A stretch of 64,000 bases of DNA, taken from assembly GCA_025506515.1 (NCBI GenBank), contig CM046456.1, positions 69,130,531 through 69,194,530 of the forward strand, written 5' to 3'. A program made the position numbers and the translations under genes. Numbering within the stretch: the stretch's first letter is position 1; each line of letters opens with the position of its first letter. Shown here piece after piece: positions 1 through 10,485 of the stretch. The stretch comes from Flaveria trinervia (Eukaryota; Streptophyta; Magnoliopsida; Asterales; Asteraceae). The notes under the pieces were generated by a model. It was given only the letters and a program-made list of their open reading frames with translations, was not told where the DNA came from and made no database searches.

Positions 1-111
1 GTGTAGAACTACAAATCTATTTTCTCTTTGAGTTATGTTATAATGACTCTCTTCAATAAATGTGTTAATTAGGATGTATAGTTCTAATTTTATTTCTTAA
101 ATACACCTTAG

Positions 112-252
112 GGATGTCACAGGACACATGATGCGATGTTCTGTTGTAACAGTGAAAGTAATTGTTACTGCAATAGGCTGCTGCATGTTGGGAATAACAA
201 TTTATGCGTATATCCTTGAAGGATTTCCATCCTATGTGGAAGTACTTGCACC
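112..252 (+). pseudogene. Exon-like fragment of an unidentified host gene, copy 1
   Basis: The 141-nt segment follows a splice-acceptor-like ACCTTAG and ends at a donor-like GTAAAC. It is open in the frame starting with GAT at 113 and would encode about 46 residues with one hydrophobic stretch (VIVTAIGCCMLGITIY), so a membrane segment is likely. A diverged copy lies at 34946-35476 with the same donor and the same downstream exon start (GGTGCATG). Conserved splice borders in two copies argue for a real exon. I do not recognise the protein. The next exon would start at 347 but runs straight into a microsatellite after about 15 nt, so this copy looks broken. Confidence 0.45.
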
Positions 253-357
253 GTAAACTTCTTACACATTCCTGGGAAAACACAGAACTTTTATTGTGTG
301 TGTGTGTTTAAAGCACTAAAAAATTAACATTAGTCAACTCCTACAGGTGCATGGTAA

Positions 358-690
358 CCTACGTACACATGTACACACACGCACGCACATACATACATAC
401 ACGCACACACGATTCGCACACACGCATGCATGATTCACGCACACGCACGCACGCATTCACGCACGCATGCACGCATGCACACACGCATGCACGCAGACAC
501 CCATGCACACATGCACACATGCACACATGCACACATGCACACATGCACACATGCACACATGCACACATGCACACATACACACATACACACATACACACAT
601 ACACACATACACACATGCACACCTACATACATACATACATACATACATACAAACATACATATGTACATACATACATAGATATATATATAT
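358..690. repeat. Compound microsatellite (CA-rich, then CATA)
   Basis: About 330 bp of imperfect simple repeats: CACACG/GCACGCA blocks, then an ACATGCAC block (about 495-575), then ACACAT units, then CATA tetranucleotides to about 672, ending in a short TATA run. Long open frames on both strands here are simple-repeat artefacts. It starts a few bases inside the position of a host exon (see 112-252). Confidence 0.95.
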
Positions 691-977
691 ACATAATTTC
701 TAGTAATTTTCTTATTTTTATTATTAAAAGGGTATTTTAGTAAAATAACATATCTTCAATTTTAGGAAACATCTTTTACAATTTAAATCCATTCTTTAAT
801 GATTTCTGGTTTTATTGAATCGTTTAAAATATTCAAGCAAGATGAAATATCATCTATGGGTTTCCCCATCATCATCTCTAAACATCATCATCATTTTTAG
901 GGTTTTTATAGTTCGCTATTTTTTACAAGATTATACCCATCTCCATCGCTATATTTAAACCATTATTCGATGTTTGT
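691..977. other. Non-coding stretch, nothing recognised
   Basis: AT-rich unique-looking sequence with short ATC runs near 880-895. No gene, repeat or transposon terminus was recognised before the Cassandra-type LTR at 978. Confidence 0.6.
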
Positions 978-1238
978 TGTAACACCCGACCCCTCACACC
1001 AACAATATTATTCGTTTTGCCCACGAGGAGCTCACAGATTTGCTATTAGTTGCCCGGGCGAAAACTTCCTAGGGTGATCACCCATCCCTGGATTGCTCCC
1101 ACCTAAGCATGCTTAACTGGGTGAAGTTCTCCTTTAATCCATATCCAATATGCCCAAAACACGTTGTTAATATTAGAGGCTAGACGTTACTTATGAACCA
1201 GGAATCTCTCCTATCCACTACCGATGTGGGATGTCACA
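978..1238 (-). mobile_element. Cassandra-type TRIM LTR
   Basis: Read on the minus strand this 261-bp unit starts TGTGACATCCCACATCGG and ends GGTGTTACA, the terminal style I recall for Cassandra terminal-repeat retrotransposons in miniature. It contains a 5S rRNA-like core (1061-1130), the hallmark of Cassandra LTRs. No second LTR or primer site is seen next to it, so it is a solo or truncated LTR. Its right seven bases (1232-1238) are also the first seven bases of the adjoining family A LTR. No clean target duplication was found. Confidence 0.7.
1061..1130 (-). other. 5S rRNA-like segment inside the LTR
   Basis: On the minus strand the segment contains AGTTAAGCATGCTTAGG, close to 5S box A (AGTTAAGCGTGCTTGG), and, about 20 nt on, AGGGATGGGTGATC, close to box C (AGGATGGGTGACC). 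Several mismatches and the lack of the flanking 5S ends show it is a retrotransposon-carried 5S derivative, not a 5S gene. Known Cassandra LTRs carry such promoters; activity here is not shown. Confidence 0.75.
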
Positions 1239-1698
1239 TGCCATCCTTAATGGCAGAAACGTTGATATGTGAGGGTTAAGATTATTCAAAACTACATAAC
1301 ACTACCATTAAATGTAAATATGATTAATCATAAGTTTAATAAAGTATTACAACCAAAAGTCTCAACAAAGATAAAATAACATGGTTCAAACTTCCAAGAT
1401 TTCAAGACAAGACATTTATTTCCTAGTTCCAAGTCCTAGATGTAAGCATGCTTTAAAACTATTCATCATCCTTGCGCATTTCCTGAAACATGTTAAAAAT
1501 AAAGTCAACTATGGAAGTTGGTGAGTTTCCAATGGTTAAGCATACATATATACAAAAGTTTAAAGTAGAAATTCATGTCAACGGTTACGAATAAAGCAAG
1601 TTTATAGATAACATATAGCTACAATCAAACCTTGACAAAGATATCTATTACAAGTTATAACGATTAGCTAAGTGTACTTGGTTCCCATGATAAAGACG
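1232..1698 (-). mobile_element. Family A LTR (outer copy), left part
   Basis: The segment starts TGTCACATGCC and matches, in reverse, the end of the solo LTR at 8011-10485: a shared block around 'TGTGAGGGTTAAGATT', then similar sequence into the region with TACAAGTAGCA-like and GATTAGCTAAGTGTACTTGG motifs. It is cut at 1698 by the nested element 1699-6031 and resumes at 6032 with the expected next bases (CATACATCATCAGGAGCCGG). No coding capacity. Confidence 0.75.
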
Positions 1699-3690
1699 TG
1701 TCACACCCCGACCGATGGCGAAATCATCGAGGCGGACGAATGTGAAATGATTGTTCATAGCTCATGGAATTTAATAAATTAAAATAATATTAAATTTCAT
1801 TTTTCATTAAATAAAACTAGACAATTAAGTCATTACAATACAATAAATATTTAAACAACAACATAAGATATTTATTTAACTAAGTCCAAGTCCTATTGAG
1901 TAAGAAGAATTTCTACAAGTAGCAATTTCTTCAAGTTGGTGAGTTTCCAGGGGTTAAACATGCATATATATATATATATTAAAGATTTACAAGTAGCAAT
2001 ACATGTTAATGGTTATGAATTATGCAAGTTTATAGAACATATGTAGCTACAATCAAGCCATGACCAAGATTAAGATTACAAGTTATAACGATTAGCTAAG
2101 CGTACTTGGTTCCCAAGATGAACAAGTCATACGTCATCAGGAGCTGGCAATACATCGGCTTTAGCACCAAATAGGCTTGTTAGGACCATAGATCTATGAC
2201 TTAACTAGGCTAGGGATAGTTAATGATTGTCAACATATAATGTATCTCATATAACACTCATAATAATACCAATAACCATGACAAAAAGGTAAAGATAAAT
2301 TGCATGTGATTACAAGTATCAAAAGGTTTACAAGTGTAAGTTCATAATTTAACATGTTTTACCCCAAAAGGTGTGAAATAGTATAAAAAAGAGGCATGAA
2401 AACTCACATGTTATAATGATGGTTGTACTATACATAAGAAAGCTTGGATGTTCAAAATTCAAAGATGATTTCCTAAATGATAAAAAAACAATAACTTGAA
2501 AAATTTCGTCCTGAAATTTAATCACGAGAAGACTGATTTCAAAGATATGAGGAGACATGAATTTCATTTTATGTTCTCTAATGAACGCTTGGAACGTTTA
2601 AATTAAATTTGTTTGTTTATGGTGTTTTGCTAAGCTTAAGTTTGTTCAATTTTATAATTTATGATTTTATGTGTTTCTTGACAAAGTGTGTAAGATCATT
2701 GATTAGAATTTCAAGTGACAAACTTTTGCATTTCAAACGGTGCAAGATTATTTTAAAGGTTTTGTCACGATTGAAGCACTAAGCATAAGATTATTACAAG
2801 AGTCTATTTGACGGACACGAGAAATATTTTTAAGATAATTTTGGATGAGATGTGAATTCATAGTAGCTTCTCAAGCAAATAAATTCGACATAGTTTTTAG
2901 ATGATCGATTCTTATTTATTATGCCATTGTTATTTCATAGTTAAATTAGTTTAAAGTTGATACGAGAATCATGTTTGTTAAGGTTAAAGGTACAGTTCAG
3001 AATACGAGTATCATTGTAATGAGTTTTTAGAATAAGTGCGGTTTTGAGGGGAAGACATTTAGAAATATTATTAAGGGTCGTTATGAGAATTGGGTAATGA
3101 GTTTTAAGATCCAAGAAGACAAGATCAACAATAATATCATAACAACAAGATGTTTCAAGTGCAACGCTTGGTTTACAAACCAAGGTAAATACGTTGACTT
3201 ATCAAAGTATTAGGTCAACTATAACCTTAATGAAGTCATGCATACCTATAAGCGGACACTCACCCCAAGGGTTCCCCGGTAAGATAAATGGATCCATTAG
3301 TTGATTTGTATTTATATGAATATCTTGCCTAGACAGAAAACCTCGAGATACAGGCATCACGCTTTTCCAGCATTACATGTTTCAAGTTGTAGGACACAGA
3401 CTTTGATGAGACTTGAAAACCACGAATAACGATTCAAAGTTCATTTTGAAAATCATTTGATTTAGGCACACAATTCCTTATAATATGATTTAAGATTCGC
3501 GTGTGTATTGATAAGAATCAAGTATAAGAAGAGTCACATAAGGCATATAATCATATAATCAAGTATAAACATACAAGGCACATAAAATCCTATATAAGCA
3601 TATAAAATACATGAGAGGACTCATGTGTAAGGGTACTTAGTTATAGTCTAGGTTATTCCTTTTCTAATAACCTAATTCCCTATAACCATG

Positions 3691-3704
3691 GCTCTGATAC
3701 CAAT
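3691..3704 (-). other. Primer-binding site (tRNA-iMet) of the nested family A element
   Basis: The reverse complement reads TTGGTATCAGAGCC and lies next to the LTR end at 3706. It fixes the element's orientation as minus and identifies 3706-6031 as its 5' LTR. Confidence 0.85.
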
Positions 3705-3987
3705 CTGTCATACCCCGACCAATGGCGGAATCATCGAGGCGGACGAATGTGAAACGATTGTTCATAGCTTATGGAATTTAATAAGTTAAAATAATATTAA
3801 ATTCCATTTTCCATTGAATAAAACTAGACAATTAAGTCATTAAAATATAGCAAAGATTTGAACAATAACATAAGATATTTATTTAACTAAGTCCAAGTCC
3901 TATATGTGCAAGAAGAATTTTTTTAAGTAGCAATTCTGAAACATGTTAAAAATAAAGGTTCAACTATGAAAGTTGGTGAGTTTTCAA

Positions 3988-3997
3988 GGGTTAAACA

Positions 3998-4069
<72 letters not shown>

Positions 4070-4085
4070 GTATATATATATATAA
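3988..4085. repeat. (AT)n microsatellite inside a family A LTR
   Basis: Nearly pure TA/AT dinucleotides. The sister LTR has only a short run at about 1966-1980, so the tract expanded after the two LTRs were made. Confidence 0.9.
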
Positions 4086-6031
4086 GATTTACAAGTAGCA
4101 ATTCATGTCAATGGTTATAAATTATGCAAGTTTATAAAACACATATGGCTACAATCAAACCTTGACCAAGATTAAGATTACAAGTTTATAACGATTAGCT
4201 AAGTGTAATTGGTTCCATGATGAACAAGTCATACATCATCTGGAGCCGGCAATACATAGGGTTTAGCACCAAATAGATTTGTTAGGCCCATAGATCTATG
4301 ACTTCCTAGGCTAGGAATAGTTAATGATTGTCAACATATAGGGTATCTCATATAACACTCACAATAATACCAATAACCATGACAAAAAGGTAAAGATGAA
4401 TTACATGTGATTACAAGTATCAAAAGCTTTACAAGTGTATGTTAATAATTTAACATGTTTCACCCCAAAAGGTATGAAATAATATAAAAAATGGGCATAA
4501 AAACTCACATGATATAATGATGGTTGTACTCTATATAAGAAATCTTGGATGTTCAGGAGTCAAAGGTGATGTCCTAAATGATAAATAGAAACAATAACTT
4601 GAAGTCGGAATTCAGTTTAAGAAGCTAGGACGATTAGGAATATCAATAAACGAAAGGTAGATTGAAAAGCGATTATTGTACCAAATTTAGATTCTGGACA
4701 GAATGTTTGGTACATGTTTGAATAGGTTTTTAAAATAGAAAATGGTTTCATCAAATTAAAAAAATTTACCTTTGACTAGTTCAAAGTCTCTCGGACAACT
4801 TTCATCCAGAAACATTTTTATGAAAAGATCCATAAATTGGTCAAACAAATAGCACAAGACAGAAGGTGCTGAAATGCACACATATCTTGTGAAGGCTATT
4901 TTTGAATCGTCCGATTGAGTTTGAAGACTAATAAACTATCGCTAAAAAGGTAATTAAATGAAATTAATATTGGAGTCTGATTTTACTCAAATTTAGTTTG
5001 TTATAATCATGTTATAGTCAGTTGAAGTCAGATTATATTCTAGCAAAATTGTAGTAAGGCACTTATGTGCACATTTAAAATCGTTAAAGAATGAAACGGG
5101 TTAGAAAAAATTATTATGTTGATATATGATATATTATACTTTATTTGAGTTATATAAAAATATTCCAAGACTTCAACATAGCCATCACTTAGGGAAATAA
5201 TCTTGTGGAATAACCGAATGCGGCGGCATAACCGTCCATATACAAACGGGATTCTTTGTTTACATTAGTGTGTTGTTAGCTTGATTTAAGATTGTTAGTG
5301 ATTGTTATAAAGTTAGTGAATTTAGAAGGTTAATAATCAAATGATAATGATTAAAATTAAAAGAGATTAAGTAGAAGATAAAATAAAAATAATAAAATAA
5401 AGTAATAAGAACAATTAGATGTTAGGATGATTGAAACAATATAGAAATACATAATATAAGAACAATATAAGATTACCTTAGTATTAGAAACTTCTTGAAA
5501 TTACTTCAAAAAGAAAATTCGTGAAATTGATCAAAACAAATGGATGAAAGAAAGATATGTGAGTAAGATTTTTTGAGAATGTGCAAATGAAAAGTGAAGC
5601 CTAAAGTTTACTTTTATAGTTGAGGTTAGGAGAAGTTTATGAATGGTGTTAATAGTGAGTTACAAGTCTTTTAAAAGGGGGTTATGATTAGAATTTAAAA
5701 TAAATATAAAATTAGATAAATAAAATAATAATAACAATTTAAACTCCATATTTAATTGAACAACTTTTTTTATGAAATCTTTATAACTTTTATAAAATCT
5801 CACAAGAACTTGTAATTTAATTATTTATTTTAGTTGATTATTTAATAACCTTTTAACATTTATAAAATTTATTTTATAAATTATAGAATATAAGTTAAAT
5901 TGATTAAGTGATACATTTTTATTTTGGAACATAAAAATAAATAAAATGACTAAATAATGATTTTGATTTACAAGATTGACTCAAACGGCTTTGGGTTTGG
6001 GTTTATGCTTTGAAAATGGATGGATGTTACA

Positions 6032-7145
6032 ACAAGCATACATCATCAGGAGCCGGAAATAACCTCGGATTTAGTATCAAATAGGTTTGTCAGGCCCATA
6101 GAACTATGACGTCACCAGGCTAGTAATAGTTAATGATTGTCAACATATCATGTCTATCATATAAGTCTCACAATATTACAAATAACAATGATAAAATTTA
6201 AAGGTTAATTGCTAGTGCATTTACAAGTATCAAGACGTTTACAAGTGTAAGTTTATACGTAACTTGTTTCACCCCAAAAGGTGTGAAATAAGGTAAAAGA
6301 GGGGCATGAAAACTCACTTGATATAAGTTGATGTTAAAGGTAATATCTAGTAATGTAAATGGTGCTCCAATGATTTCTTTTACAAGATAGCTAAACGTAT
6401 ATATTCCAAAAACTAAGTTTAACAACAAGAGTAACGATTATACATGAACTAGGATTTCAATAGGGATTTGGGGTTTTGATAATTAACATTAAATAAATTG
6501 ACTATGTTTTGTTTCAATAAAGATGGAATAAGTCAAGTAGATAATTAAGATTGAGAACGATAATGAATGATTAGTGAAATATATTATAATTGATTTAATA
6601 AAGATTAATGTGAAAAGATATAATTAATTGAATAATGATTTAAATAATTATGTATTTAAGTGTAGATGTAACATAGTTCGGAATACCCAAAGTTTGAACT
6701 ATTGTAGTTTTATAAAATTTTAATCACATAAACGAATTAATAATGTTATTCTTTTAAAAAATAAATAATTAAATTTTAAGAGAATTATATGTTTTGAAAT
6801 CTTTAAAAGTTATTTAAATAATTTCTAGAAGGTGTTTGTTAACAAAATAATATTTATATTAACTTGAAAACATTATAATAATTTCTAAATTTCAGAAATG
6901 GCACCAAATATGTTTTAAAAATAAAATGTGGGTGCCCGAGATCGAACCCGGGTGCCTTGTGTATGTGTTCCATGCGTTAGCCAGTTGGGCCAGCGGCCAT
7001 ATTTGATACAAATCCCGCTGTAAACCTTTAAAAACATTTATTCAATAAAACCCCAAATCGGATGAACCCAAGATTCATCTTCGAAATTGAGCCCAAAATG
7101 ATCATTGTTGCTGAACAAAAGGTTAGGGCTTTTGATCTCTTCTCG
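6032..7145 (-). mobile_element. Family A LTR (outer copy), right part, truncated
   Basis: Continues the LTR left at 1698. It matches, in reverse, the solo LTR through the block CACCCCAAAAGGTGTGAAAT and on to the block that reads GATCAAAAGCCCTAAC on the minus strand. At 7146 the Ty3/gypsy array begins, so roughly the first 900 bp of this LTR (judged against the 2475-bp solo copy) are missing. I did not find them on the far side of the array at 30676. A tRNA-like module lies at 6928-7000. Confidence 0.7.
6928..7000 (-). other. tRNA-like module in a family A LTR
   Basis: A 73-nt segment. On the minus strand it has a box A-like TGGCCCAACTGG at D-arm position, and CCCGGGTTCGATCTCGGG, a good T-arm hairpin holding box B (GGTTCGA). 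The ends do not pair into a clean acceptor stem, so it is a tRNA-derived or tRNA-like sequence, not a convincing tRNA gene. A second tRNA-like segment occupies the equivalent LTR position at 9113-9189. Confidence 0.5.
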
Positions 7146-7638
7146 TGTAACACCCGGATATTTTCTTTGTAGCCGACGAAAGAAGAAAAAGAAATAAAGT
7201 CCAAAGTCGGGGGACCAAATTTGCCAAAACGGAGAAAGATTGGATGAGTGGGGGAATAAGAGGGGAGGGCAACCCAAACCCTCCCCACACTTGTAAAAAT
7301 CTACCAAGAGGAGAAGAAAGGGAGAAAAAGGGGAAAAAGGCTTGGTTCTTGTGGATTCGAGCATGGAAGTTGAAGTGTAGCGGGTTAAATCGAAGCTTTA
7401 CTTGTCGGGGTTGTTTGTGTGAGTTCTAGGACCCCTCTTTTATATGTTTTCAACTGGTTATAGGTTGGAACACATAGTAAACCTGTTTTGAAATGTGTGT
7501 GTTTAACCCGTGTGTATGTGTTTGTGTGTGATACGAGTGGAGTTTGTTTTCAGGCTTGTGTGTGCTTGAATGGTGTTGTGGTATATATTCTAAGGTTTAA
7601 GATGGTTGATTTGGGTTTAGAAGAGGTTTGGAAGAGCA
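7146..7638 (+). mobile_element. Gypsy 1 LTR (first LTR of the array), truncated
   Basis: Starts TGTAACACCCGGATATTT, like the LTRs at 12211 and 29951 and the complement near 49583. It follows the 12211 LTR up to GGTTTGGAAGAGC and then jumps directly into pol sequence (AATGGAAGTCTCC), so about 1.6 kb of LTR plus primer site, gag, protease and most of RT are deleted. The two parents share only GC at the joint, suggesting end-joining or illegitimate recombination. The left flanking pentamer is TCTCG; no matching right flank was found. Confidence 0.85.
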
Positions 7639-8010
7639 ATGGAAGTCTCCAAAGACGCCACCCGAGATTCGTAGCTTCTTGGGTTTGGCGGGCTACTACA
7701 GAAGATTTATTGAAGACCTCTCCAAGATCGCCCCTCTAGTAACTAAGTTGACCCGGAAAGATGTGAAGTTGTATGGGGTCAAGCTCAAGAGAAGGCGTTC
7801 GAAGAATTGAAGGCGAGATTGACTCAAGCTCCTGTTCTGTCATTACCTGTTGGAAGTGAAGATCTGGTGGTTTATTCTGATGCTTCCAACTCGGGGTTGG
7901 GGTGCGTGTTAATGTAGAGAGGGAAGGTTACAGCCTATGCATCCCGACAGTTGAAGGTTCAAGAGGTCAATTATCCTACTCATGACTTGAGCTAGCAGCC
8001 GTTGCCTTTG
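7639..8010 (+). pseudogene. Gypsy 1 pol remnant: end of RT and start of RNase H
   Basis: The sequence encodes the RT-RNase H connection (IRSFLGLAGYYRRFIEDLSK), then the RNase H start (VVYSDAS) and a later fragment YASRQLKV. Compared with the Gypsy 2 copy at 27853-28210, one T is lost near 7770 and a stop replaces Gln at about 7915. It is interrupted at 8010 by a family A solo LTR and resumes at 10486. Confidence 0.85.
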
Positions 8011-8160
8011 TGTAACATTTCGTATTTTTATTAACTAAAAGTTAACTTCGTTTATTCTTATAAGGGCCATTATTGTCAATTATGGAACTCATGTGTTATT
8101 TATGCTTATTCTTTTTGGTTGTCATTAAATTTTAATTTATGAAAGTTAGAAATAAAAACA

Positions 8161-8250
8161 TTAAACAATAACAATAACAATAATAATAATAATAATAATA
8201 ATAGTAATAATAATAATAATAATAATAACAATAATAATAACATTAATAAT
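8161..8250. repeat. (AAT)n microsatellite in the solo LTR
   Basis: Imperfect AAT/AAC trinucleotide array inside the family A solo LTR. No counterpart was noticed in the other family A copies. Confidence 0.9.
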
Positions 8251-9112
8251 ACTTTATTAAGTTACTTAAAAATGTTTAAAACTTAAATTAAGTGTCTTAA
8301 AGGGGCTTATTTGTCATTTTTATAAACTTTAAAAGAAAGTTTGAATATAAAATAATAAACATTCTAAAGTTGAGGGGCTGTTTGTATAACTTTAAAAATC
8401 AAAACCCCATTTTCCCCCTCTCTCTCCCCGTGTTTCTGGCGGCCACCTCCGGCCAGATTTCCGGCCATCTGGCCACCCCAAAACCCCCAAATTTCAATCG
8501 ATTTAATCCCTAAACCGTTTCCAATCCGTTCGTGTACTTATTTTGAACTTGTATGCATGTAATAGATGTGATTAAAGCGCCGGTTACAACTTGAACCATC
8601 GCATAACCGACGATCTTAATCACATAGCCGTTCAGGTATTAATACACAATAATAATCCAATTAATCACACCTACATGATCGTTTAACTGTAACTAAACTT
8701 CTATACACATAATTTCACCTGAAACATAATCAAACATCCCGAAGAAGTTGCATTTCCATCACGATCTGCAACCGAGTCGAACCCCACCTTTTGCACACTT
8801 AGAAACGCAATTGATTGGGGGTTTTCGAAGAACACAACCCTCTGAAACTACGCACAAGTTTAATTTGAGTTTCGTCATCAAGGGTTGGGCCGCGCCCTGT
8901 TCTACAATCTAAGGCCGACCATTTCAACTTGAACACGTAAGTATCATACATCAATACATTTGTTTTTTCATGAGGATCAAAAGCCCTAACTTTTCGATCG
9001 ATTACAATGTTCATATGGGGTTCAATTTGATCGAATATGATTCTAAGGTTCATGTGAAATTTGGGGGTTTGTTTGAGTTTGTATTTAATAATTAAAACAT
9101 GAATCCTAATAC

Positions 9113-9189
9113 GGCTGAGAGCCTTGGTCTACCAGTTCCTTGCACACATATCATCTTAGAGGTCCCGGGTTCGAACCCGGCAACCTCCA
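9113..9189 (+). other. tRNA-like box-B hairpin in a family A LTR
   Basis: CCGGGTTCGAACCCGG forms a strong T-arm-like hairpin with box B (GGTTCGAACC), enclosed by GAGGT and ACCTC. The box A part is poor. It occupies the same LTR position as the module at 6928-7000, downstream of a GATCAAAAGCCCTAAC block, although the two differ in sequence. Confidence 0.4.
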
Positions 9190-10485
9190 TCTTTTTTTAA
9201 AGGTTATTTTGTGGTTTTAAAAATATATAAAAATTTCTAAAAATTATAAAAATCACTTTATAAACGTTGTGTACTCAAAAACCATTAAATTATTTTCTGT
9301 AAGTTATTTATAAAAATACCATTACATTTTATTTAATATTTATAAACTAATGATTTTTTTAATAAATTTAGATGGTAACCACTAGTTTAATTGATACAAA
9401 TTATTAGTCCAAACATTGCCTTTAAATTATTGTTTAAATCATGTTTATTTTATTTAGTTATAATACTTTATTTAAACTTTATAAATATTACAAAATTATT
9501 ATAAATGTTATTCTTATTTCAAATCTTTATATAAATATAAATATATTGTTTCGAAGAAAACATAATTGATATCCATTTGTTAAATATAATTAACAAGCCC
9601 CAAACATCAAATTGAATTCTAGTTCACATTAATTTGTTAAACTTAAATCTTGTAAATATGTATATATTTAGGTGTCTTGTGACGATTCATCTTGGAACGA
9701 TCTATATCATTCTTATTATTAATCTCCATTATATACTTATTTCCATGTGAGTTCTCCATACTCCTTTTTACTTTATTTCACACCTTTTGGGGTGAACATG
9801 TTAACCTTATAAATTTACACTTGTAAACATTTTGATACTTGTAAATGCACATGCAATTCATCTTTATCTTTTTGTCATGGTTATTTGTGTTATTGTAAGT
9901 CTTATATGAGATACATATTTGTTTACAATCATTAACTATTTCTAGCTTGGCGACGTCTTAGATCTTTGGGCCTGACAAGCCTATTTGGTGCTCAAGTCGA
10001 TGTATTGCCGACTCCTGATGACGTATGCTTGTTCATCATGGGAACCAAATACACTTAGCCAATCTTATATACTTGTAATCAAGTTGAGGTTTGGTTGTAA
10101 CGATATGGGTTCTATAACCTTACTAACTTATAACCTATGACATGAATTGCTACTTGTAACATTATCATATTATGTATGAAAACCTTGGAAACTCACCAAC
10201 TATTTTTAGTTGACATTTATTTGTATCATGTTTCAGGTAATCCTGAAGTTTAAAGTGAACTTTTGAAGCTTGCAATAATTTAGGACTTGGACCTAGTTAA
10301 TGAAATAAAAAGATTACATTTTGTTATATTATGTTTGAACTTATTTCATGTTTGAGACTTATGTTTGTAATTCCTTTTGAAACTTATAATTTGCATATTT
10401 ACATTTAAATATAGCGTTATGTGGCTGTGAACAATCTTAACCCTCACATCTCGACGATTCCACTTGTCAAGGTTGGCGTGTGACA

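Larger units (their letters stand above)
1699..6031 (-). mobile_element. Non-autonomous family A LTR retrotransposon, nested
   Basis: Two direct repeats start at 1699 (TGTCACACCCCGACC) and 3706 (TGTCATACCCCGACC) and stay alignable for about 800 bp. On the minus strand the sequence next to the 3706 boundary reads TTGGTATCAGAGCC (3691-3704), a tRNA-iMet primer site, so the right repeat is the 5' LTR (3706-6031, ending TGTTACA). The left repeat is a partial 3' LTR (1699 to about 2500). The interior (about 2500-3705) has no recognisable gag or pol, so the element depended on proteins in trans. The flanks AGACG and ACAAG are not a clean target duplication. An (AT)n run lies in each LTR. Confidence 0.75.
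8011..10485 (+). mobile_element. Family A solo LTR with perfect target duplication
   Basis: A 2475-bp unit from TGTAACATTTCG to GGCGTGTGACA, flanked by CTTTG on both sides (8006-8010 and 10486-10490). It lies inside the Gypsy 1 RNase H coding region, whose sequence is continuous once the insert and one CTTTG are disregarded. It shares long blocks with the family A LTRs at 1232-7145 and 3706-6031 (for example CACACCTTTTGGGGTG). No interior remains, as expected after LTR-LTR recombination. It contains an (AAT)n tract and a tRNA-like box-B hairpin. Confidence 0.9.

Noticed and set aside
351..740. Long open frames on both strands over the CA/CATA repeats
   Set aside because: They are simple-sequence artefacts made of His/Thr or Cys/Val repeats, with no domain and overlapping frames on both strands.
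1061..1130. Functional 5S rRNA gene
   Set aside because: Only the central box A-C part matches, with mismatches, and it is embedded in a Cassandra-type LTR.
6928..7000. Functional tRNA gene
   Set aside because: No convincing acceptor stem and a poor cloverleaf; kept as a tRNA-like module only.
7028..7429. Small proteins spanning the family A / gypsy LTR boundary
   Set aside because: They cross a transposon junction at 7146 and lie within LTR sequence.
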